Source: Microplitis mediator (Eukaryota; Arthropoda; Insecta; Hymenoptera; Braconidae). Taken from it: a DNA stretch of 64,000 nucleotides. This document shows positions 56,201 through 64,000 of this stretch, piece after piece (the first letter of the stretch is position 1; every line of letters starts with the position of its first letter). Location: contig NC_079970.1 of the NCBI RefSeq assembly GCF_029852145.1, positions 20,588,331 through 20,652,330 on the forward strand, written 5' to 3'. The notes beneath the pieces were generated by a model. That model saw only the letters and a list, made by a program, of their open reading frames with translations. It was not told the origin of the DNA and did not search any database. Both the position numbers and the translations under genes were made by a program.

Positions 56201-59200
56201 GTAAAGAAAAGAGGGAAAAAAGGCATTCCATTGCCGCCTCAATGTGAGAGATTGTAGGGCCTCTACTTTAACTTAAACTTCTTCTTGTTCTTGTTCTTCT
56301 TCGGTGGTTCATGGAGAAGCTTCAGGAACCTCTTCTTCTTTAGCTGGGGACTCTGCTGGTGTGATAGTGGTTGGAGCAGCAGGAGGAACAGAAAAGAGAT
56401 GACCAAGAGGATGAGGATGAGGATGAGGAGGCAAAAGAGGGACGAACATTTCTTTTTCGCAGCGCCCCCTGTATATACTTGATCGCGTGTTTTGAACACG
56501 AGGAGCCTTCTTCATCGTGTATCGCGTGACGGCGCGGGACGCCTCAAGTCGGGGTGTGTCGGCCACACTCGCGCACACTTTACAAGAAGAATATTCGAGC
56601 AATCGAGTGAGGCACATTCAGCCATGTGTACACGCGGATATGATAGGATAAATCCCACGCCATATTCTCCTCTTATTTACGCGTCTCTCCGCCTTATTCT
56701 TATTCTCTTTTAGGAAAGCTTTTTTTTTACACTCACACATCGAAATAGCCATTATAAATATACATATACATAACCGCGACAAATTTTTTTCGCCTCACTT
56801 AAATTATTCGCCCTGATATCAATATTTAATGCTTCACTGATTTTTTTATACGACTTGTACAAAGTAATTTATGTGAATTTGAACAGCGACGTAGAGATAT
56901 CACGGAACGAGTTTTATGAGCAGGGCTTTATTATTAAAAAAGATATCGAGAGAAGAAGAGAGAAGGGAAGAGAGTATATAGTAGCGCGCGGAGTATGATG
57001 GCAAGTGGAGAGGGACATTCTCGAGATTAAAATTGAAATCCTCTTCTCTACCTCTCTTTACTCCTCTGCTGTACCTCTCTGCTCTACTGCTTTTGCTTCT
57101 GCTTCTGCTACCATTGCTACTACTCCCTCAACTTCACTGTACACTACACTATTTTACCCTCTATTCAGTATTCTCTCCTTCTCTCTTCTCTTTCTCCACT
57201 ACTCTACTCTTACTCGTCCTCCGGCAACTTTCCTTCGAGACTTATATATCCGAAGGATCATACGACTTGGTCTATAATCTTTCTTTCCCCCTCTCCCCGT
57301 GCTCTATACCCACCCACCGCCAACATTACCATCACCCGTCGTTCAATGTTGTGGGGAAAGAGAGCAATAGATACTACCTATAGAACAACCAACCGTTCAT
57401 CGAGAGATATTGTCAAACCTTGGAAGCCCGTGTGTTTGGATTGGATAAGACTCTGTGTTTTGGTGGTGTGTACGTATACGTTTATGTGTATGGGCGTGTG
57501 TGTGTGTATGTATCTCCTGCGATATATACTTGGCATTTTGCTTTGTCCGTTGGTACAATGCCCCGCCGACGGAAAAGAATATAAGAAGCAACACAAGAAT
57601 TACTTGGGTTGGATTTTCAATCGAAATGGCAGACAAGACAAACGATGAACTTGGCCCGTCTTCACCGTACCAACCACGCCGGCTAGCCTACACAATTCCC
57701 AACCCGAACATTTATATCTCATGTCCTTTCTTTCAGCATTCTCATCGTTTTGTTCCTCTTACTCCAGCAACAGCAAAAGCAACTGCAACTGCAACTGCTG
57801 CTGCTGATGCAACTGCTGGGGCTGCTGATACTCGCTCCAACGATTATTACCACCGATCACCATTCTTTACATACTTTTTAGCATCTTTCCCATCAGACTT
57901 GCTGAGTCTTCTCAAGCTGAAGACGTCTCACAACGTTGGAGCCCAGTTACACCGAAATTCAACTGTCATTTCGGATAACTATTTACAGCGGACTGAAGAT
58001 GCAAATTTTAGCATACGAAAGCTACTGCTGGGTCGCATTCATTTCAGAACGACGCCAAACTACCTACTCCTCTGTTGTTCTTCTTGTTGTAGTTGTTTTG
58101 ATGTTTGACTTACAGGGCGGTCCACCCTCATTAGATGGCCCAACAAACCCAACTTGATTCCAAAGCGTGTTGTTACACAGCCTCCTCTGCAAGTCACTTT
58201 ATTTCATTTCTTTATCTTTTATTTCTCATCCTCTTCCATTCCAACCGATCCATTATTCCACTAACTAAATTACTTGTTTACCGTTTACCAAATTAATTAT
58301 GTGCTAAAGTAATGCCCGGCAGATTTATTTATTATTCACATACGTACATCCCATTCAGGACAATAACTTTAAACCCACAACTTTCAATGCCTAAATGACT
58401 CGATTATATTTTTTTTTATTCATTCAAAAGAAGCTTCGTCACGGCGCCACTTATTTTTCTACCCATTTATATTCCATTGAACCTATTTTAACCACTTTTA
58501 TTTCGTGTAACTATTAAAGCTAAGCATTAACAATGAATCTTTACAGCCCAATAATTACGAATACGAGCACGAGCAGAGCAAAATACCACATAAACATTCC
58601 AGATATTTCAAAGCCACGCATAACAACGTTTGCGGCAAACAACCCACTGATTGACGATAAAATTTGCCAGATTTCCGGGTACTAGTTTACACGGAGCCAC
58701 ACAGAGATACAGAGGTATCATATATACGCACTCATTACCGCAGTTGCATTTATAGATTACAATACATACAATAAAAGTACATCATACAGTAGGTACACGG
58801 TGTTGCGGTTACATTCGATGTGTACCAAGTTTATTAACCGCACTCTAGACCCCACGGGATATGTCTGTCGTGGTTTTATACATTCGACCTTTTCCATGTA
58901 ATTACACACTACTATATCGTATTGTCAATTTGGCTTGTCACGAAATTTCATTGGATGTATATATATACATACATGTCTTCTTGTACACGTGCGTATACGT
59001 CGTACAAAGTGTGACGCTACTAACCACGTCTCGTGTTATAATAATCGAGTTTGTCAAATCGCCGTCGGGGATTGTGTGCTGCTTCGTTACCGCATTATAT
59101 TCTTGTTGCATCTTTCGCAACCATCATATATACATATATATATCTAGGTATATACGCGATACCACTATAATGTGTAATAACATAAATTTTTAATTTAACA

Positions 59201-59554
59201 CAGCGTCTAGGTCTTGGAGATAAAAATGATATATAATTTTTAGCGTGTAAAAGTTCTATGAACTTTCGTCTATTGTACGTGTGATACGCTGCGTTTAGAA
59301 ACTTTAAGTTATGTTATAAAAATATTATTAGTAAATATAATGTGTTTGTATATGTAGGGAATGAATAAAGTGACTTTGAGTTACGAAAAAAAAAAAAATA
59401 ATAAAACACACAGCGACCATTCTTTACTCAAGACTCTCACGGCACTTTGATGGTGTGTTGGTCGAAGCTTCGTGATTTCGTCCAATGAGCACGTCTCAAT
59501 ATTTGAGAAGATAATCGGCTTAGAGGGGTTCGTCGGTAAAACGACGACGGCGGC

Positions 59555-59577
59555 GATGATGATGATGATGATGATGA
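59555..59577. repeat. (GAT)n microsatellite
   Basis: About seven GAT units continuing into GACGAAGACGAC. It gives a poly-Met run on the plus strand and poly-His or poly-Ile runs on the minus strand. Confidence 0.9.
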
Positions 59578-62316
59578 CGAAGACGACAACAACAGCGACG
59601 ATACGAGCCGAAGGTGAAGATGAAGATGCGAGAAGTCGAGATGGAGAAAAGTGTGCGTCTGCTTTCAACGAGGCAAGTCTTTGTAGAGGTGCGCGCGGGC
59701 GTACACACCATCAAGTTTATACTGTGTATATATATACATATGTATGGAGACACACATATATATATATAAGATCGGGTTGGTTGCGTTCTGCGAACGTGAC
59801 GTGAACGGGTTCCGGGATATCTTGTGGGACTATGGCGCGCGATTACGAGGCAGTAACAACGTCGTATCAAACTGCTGAAAGGAAACATGGGATTTCAATT
59901 ACAACCACCGACCATTTCATCAAATCGAGATGACTGAACGGCTTGTCCACTTTGGTACTTCTCAACGCGGCGCGGCCACTAACCAGTGGCTTTTTCAGAG
60001 GACCCATAATCGAAAAAAAAGAAAACTAAATAAAAAAAATATAAAATATTTGTGTATAAAATAAAATGAATATATAAATATGTTTTTAGTGTAGTCGTGA
60101 TAAGGCTCAAAAAGCTTTTTTGATAGGAATTAAAAATGAAAACCTATTTGCATTATTCAACGCATGCAATTTGGTTGAATTAATTTTTCAGCATTAATGT
60201 GTGATTGCCACACTTTATTATTATTATTCTGCTGATGTATATGTAATTTTAAAGTTTATAATAGTGTCGGGCTGACACTAAAGACCAACTAAAAATAATT
60301 GCGGCTTATTCGTAGAATATTTAAACTGAGGACGAAATTTATTTAGTGATATTTAATTCTAGTATGTGGAGATGTAATAATAGATAGACTTTAAAAGAAT
60401 ATATAAGATGTAGGATCGATTTTATTTTTTTAATTCATTTTTCTCTACGTTACTCGAATGGTATTTTATTTGTTTCCGCGTGGGTCTACTGCGTGAATAT
60501 CGCGCAGGCGGTATAGAAGAAGAATGAAAAAAGGTAAGGAAAAAATTTAAGGAGAACAAGAATAAGGAGAAGAAGAAGAAGACGATGAAAGAAATATCCC
60601 CTTAGACCATCTCCTGGATATAACGGCCGTCGACAAACTGGTTCTCGCTGACTACTTCTGTATCTAAGAAACATTCACTATAAATCGTGTGAATGTTATT
60701 CAATTAAGATGCAAGCATGCTAGGCAATATTAATAAAATATTTAAATAGACAAAAATAAATAAAATGGGGAATTAAAAATAGCTAAATCGGCTGTTGAAA
60801 CTTGTTGCTAAATTGCAATCAAATAAATAACAGATAAACGAGTCTTGTAATCTCATTTTATAAAAGTTAATGTTGTCATCAGAAAAATAATAATTAAACG
60901 TTAAGTTATTAGATATAAATGTTATGAATAATTATGAGAGAATGGCAAACTTTTAATCCTTTTTTTTCTCTACCTCTTTATTTATTTTGTTTCGCGTTAT
61001 TTTATTTTTTACTGCTTTGTGAGAAACAGAACGGTAATGACTGGTAGGTTTTTATATTTCGGGATATATTATACGAGGGACAAGTTTGAATTTAAAGTTA
61101 GGACAAGTGGACAGATTATTCCTATCTCACATGGTATTCCCGAGAAATGGACAGTATGTATACGGAGCATCTGTGTGTGTTTTTGTTTGTGTGAACAGTA
61201 GGGTGAACAGTCATAAAAAAGTTAGAGACAGGAAAAAGGTGAATGTCCCCTTTACTTATATACATATATATATATATATTTATACAGGTATATAGGGATA
61301 TAGTTGGCCCCATGCAACAAAATGTTAATCGCAGTAACGCGTTGGATAATTATTCAGATATTTTCTTTGAGCAAAAGTTTAAGAGAGATAGAGAAAAGGA
61401 GAAAGAGAAGAAGAATGTCTTGAGGTATCTAGATACCTTTAATGGGGCAAGCTTTCAGCCGCTATCTTAGCAAGGCTCACGCGGGCTTTTACCTGTGTCT
61501 TCCCTCGTTCAGATAAAATACACTTGGTCACTTTCAATATCATTAACGTTTATCGCTGAGATACTTTAGACTTTTTTCATTACATTTATTATTTTATATA
61601 TTTTTAATCTTCTGTAGATTTATTTATTTATTATAAAATTCTGTACGCCATTCCATTTACTGTACATAATACCCTCTATTCATTTAATTATTCCCACGTA
61701 ATTGTAAAGAGATAAAATAGCAGTACATGGATGTATGTTTTATCTGAATTGAATCAGCAGGTTGTTATTGTGTTAGTTTTTACAAATGTTTATTTATTTT
61801 ATTTTTGCTTTAGTATATATATTTTTTTTTTTTTGTTTATTTTTTTCCATTAACGTTTCGATTGCGGAGCGCGAGAGCTCGCATGTTTCACTTTAGAGGT
61901 CCCCGTTCCTGATTGACCACTGTGACTTTGGACATTTCGATACAGAGGAACGGAGAAAAAAAAATATAAAAATAAATAAAACGTGAAGATCGAAAGCGTA
62001 TCACCGAACCGGATAATTGGCCCGTCTGTTACTATTGAAGAGAAACGAGAACGATGTGAACATCACGACAGGGCCAAAACGACGTCGCAATGCAGAGATT
62101 TTAAAGCTTTTGCTACGATTATTAAACACACATCATTCATAACGATTTTGTCAACGGAAAATTTTCTTAATTGATTTTTTTTCATTTAAATACGCGGGTA
62201 AAAAAAATTCAACAAAATGGAATCCAAAAAATTTTTTTAATATTTTTATGATAAATTTTAAATAAAAGTTGACTGCACTTCAACCAAAAAACAGTTTTTT
62301 TTTCAATTTTTCCGTA

Positions 62317-62564
62317 CACAGAAAATTAAATAAAAGAAATTACTATCTAGTTATGGTAAAATTTCTAGCATCAATCCGATAGTAGTGATTACTATCTAGA
62401 TGATTGTTTAAATCATCTAGATTGTAACATTCACTATATGTATAATAATTGTTACAATCTAGATGATTTATACAATCATCTAGATGATATTCAATACTAT
62501 CGGATTGATGCTAGAAATTTTGCCATAACTAGATAGTAATTCCTGTTATTTAATTTTCTGAGTG
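62317..62564. mobile_element. MITE N1, almost entirely palindromic
   Basis: About 248 bp between TA dinucleotides. Ends CACAGAAAATTAAATAA and, on the other strand, CACTCAGAAAATTAAATAA. The two arms match over nearly 120 bp each (for example CTAGCATCAATCCGATAGTA against TACTATCGGATTGATGCTAG) around a short AT-rich centre. Repeated ATCTAGAT motifs inside. Confidence 0.88.
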
Positions 62565-62585
62565 TAGTTAAATTATGTTTGAAAT

Positions 62586-62917
62586 CCCACACAAAGTCGC
62601 CGAGCTTCGAAATTTTCCCATAGATCGGCCGATGCCTGGTTTGCAATGATTGGCCAATAAATGGCTAACTATACTGGCCCGTGCATGGTGAATTATTGGC
62701 AGCCGTCTTTTTGCTTATAAAAACGGCGCACAATTAACCGCCGTTCGTTGACCAACGGTTTGATCGAGTGCTCTTGATACCAAGCATTGGTCGATGATTG
62801 ATTACCGCGATTGGCCAATGCTTGGCATACCGTTACCATCCGATATTTAGCCGATGCTTGAAAATTGGCAGCCATTCACGACCCAGTAATGGGCTGATTC
62901 TTTTTTTTTTGTATGGG
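62586..62917. mobile_element. MITE family L, copy L2
   Basis: About 332 bp. Left terminus CCCACACAAAGTCGCCGAGC; right terminus, other strand, CCCATACAAAAAAAAAAAG. Flanked by AT on both sides. The interior aligns with L1 over its whole length at very high identity, with a few small deletions. It starts about 20 bp after N1. Confidence 0.88.
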
Positions 62918-64000
62918 ATATTAATTATATGAAGAAAAAAAAAGTATAACAAGTAATTACTGACAAAGTAATCAGTAGTGAATAAAATTTTAAATAGTAA
63001 TTCCATCATTAACTAACCAAAGAAATATCAATTTGAACTGTAAAAATGCTACCAAAGTATAAACTGTACTGATGATTTATCGAATAATTAAAACTGCTGT
63101 TTTCTCAAATCAACTTCCGGATACTTAATCACTACTTCAAACAGTAATTTTATAAATATATTTTAAAAACTTGTAGGGAAAGTAACAAAAGGTCAAAGAA
63201 AGTTAATTTACAGACAAATAAATTTAACAATTAATACAGAAATCCTCGGATTCTGTGAGCATCGACATTTTTTAAAATTAAATTTATTTGTAATTTATTC
63301 TGCTCAGCATCGGCCTACATAGTTGCTTCATTAAAATGCTCATTAAAAAAAAAAAAAAATAATTGAGCTCGGTATAAGTTAATAAATATATGGATTGTTT
63401 TCTTATCACCTTGCTGATGAATTTGTTTTATATTTTATTGTTATTCACTTTTGGGGAATTTATTTTATTTGTATTACCCGCATGATATGTCTATCTTCTT
63501 TATGCGACATATGTATATATTTATCTTATATACAGTTAAGTGAAATATATATATATATTTATATATATTTATAGGTGTGTAGATACACAAAACACAACAA
63601 AATTCAGATGATCCAATCCAAGTGATGCGTGTGTTTGAAAAAACATCCACTTGGATCAGAGACGACCTACCATTTGGACCAAGTTACCAAAATTAGTTTA
63701 CATGGCCATTACCAGAGATAGCATCTAGAATTTATTAAGGACCTCTACCTTTCGTGGGGTTCTCGACTATCCTCATTCTCTACTATCTCCCTCTCCCTCT
63801 CTCCTTTTCTTTCTCTTTCGCGTTGACTCCTATATGTCACACGGTGTGCTGCTTCGAAAAGAGCACATACTTTAGCTCTTGGAGAATATAAGAGAATATA
63901 AGACGAGTATAAGGAACGGGTATTCGATGATTGCAGCATCTCTCGCGTGGTATTCAACAACTAACCGGTTCAGGTTCCGGCCCACGTTCTTCAGAATCCC
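62918..64000. other. Noncoding DNA to the window end
   Basis: AT-rich to about 63.6 kb, then more balanced. A short imperfect hairpin (ATCCAAGTGATG and CATCCACTTGGAT, 16-base loop) lies at about 63616-63657. A CT-rich tract lies at 63764-63822. The final 200 bp show no gene that could be recognised. Confidence 0.45.

Larger units (their letters stand above)
52318..62316. other. 10 kb of noncoding DNA almost free of inverted-repeat elements
   Basis: No MITE or element end was recognised apart from a possible pogo-like terminus at about 52505 (TACCCCAGGGGTCTATTTCG). GC-richer islands lie at 52900-53800, 54350-54880, 55090-55560, 55820-56680, 57000-58180, 58640-59150, 59450-60010, 60480-60670 and 61860-62110. 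Simple repeats: GTA/TAG trinucleotides at 52960-53010, (TAGAG)n at about 53243-53270, (GCAT)n at 53551-53569, GTT/GCT at 56065-56110, (GAGGAT)n at about 56406-56430, GCAACT-type hexamers at 57763-57830, (GAT)n at 59555-59577 and GAA-rich at 60545-60590. Pyrimidine-rich tracts lie at 57040-57300. The longest frame, 217 codons at 57455-58108, is low in complexity with an alanine/threonine repeat; I do not call it a gene. A strong donor-like CAG/GTAAGC lies at about 55969. Confidence 0.45.

Noticed and set aside
57455..58108. 217-codon plus-strand open frame, the longest in the window
   Set aside because: Starts in a TGTGTG repeat with C/V-rich sequence, continues through an Ala/Thr run made by a GCAACT hexamer repeat and ends in a run of Ser and Cys. 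No domain, and the frame crosses obvious simple repeats.
1..64000. tRNA and rRNA genes
   Set aside because: I scanned by eye for the B-box pattern GGTTCGANNCC and for conserved rRNA segments and found none. A dedicated tRNA search could still find a degenerate one.
1..64000. Proviral polydnavirus segment, considered because the composition recalls parasitoid wasps
   Set aside because: No known virulence-gene family, no intron-containing repeat genes and no recognisable excision-junction motif are seen.

Overview
This window looks like a piece of an insect nuclear genome. It is strongly AT-rich, has no operons, ribosome-binding sites or dense ORFs, is full of microsatellites, and is packed with short inverted-repeat DNA transposons (MITEs) and derivatives of pogo/Tigger-type elements. 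The style (very AT-rich, TACACAGAAAAA/TACACGGAAAAA-ended MITEs, pogo-like elements ending in a PHD-type zinc finger) reminds me of parasitoid Hymenoptera. That assignment is an inference and cannot be proved from sequence alone. I found no convincing host protein-coding exon, tRNA, rRNA or recognisable microRNA. The window is best read as intergenic or long-intron DNA. The open frames I examined are low-complexity or fall inside repeats, with one exception: a broken C-terminal zinc finger of a transposase at 36716-36926 on the minus strand.

Layout. 1-3.5 kb is plain AT-rich DNA. 3.5-4.7 kb is a repeat cluster: B1 with nested E1, G1 with nested H1, all around a direct duplication. 4.7-13.5 kb is nearly transposon-free, apart from W1 at 8.06 kb, and holds GC-richer islands and microsatellites. 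13.5-14.6 kb has M2 and V1 (with A1 inside). 17.2-18.1 kb has B2, X1 and Y1 in a row. 20.3-23.0 kb has Z1 (with A2 inside), K1 and J1. 25.6 kb has A3 and 27.8 kb has Z2. 29.7-30.7 kb is a composite in which a 98-bp host segment is duplicated with transposon I at the junction. 31.9-32.9 kb is a three-level nest (R2 containing L1 containing M1). 33.9 kb is B3 with F1. 35.9-37.1 kb is the pogo-like Q1 with R1 inside; 37.7-38.1 kb has Z3 and a Q fragment. 40.5-41.6 kb is P1 with O1. 42.5-43.9 kb is A4 with U1. 45.0 kb is K2. 46.8-47.2 kb is B4-B5. 51.0-52.3 kb is S1 with T1. 52.3-62.3 kb is an almost transposon-free, GC-richer stretch. 62.3-62.9 kb has N1 and L2.

By hand count about 13 kb (roughly a fifth of the window) is recognisable inverted-repeat DNA transposon, and about a dozen copies sit inside another copy. 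Several nestings can be checked against an empty copy elsewhere in the same window, which gives exact boundaries and target-site duplications (TSDs). These fall into a TA group (E, G, H, I, J, K, N, Q, R, S, T, V, Z) and a group with other 2-bp duplications (A: TC, AT; L: AA, AT; M: CA; O: TG; U: AA). Family letters are my own labels. Coordinates were counted by hand and may be off by a few bases.
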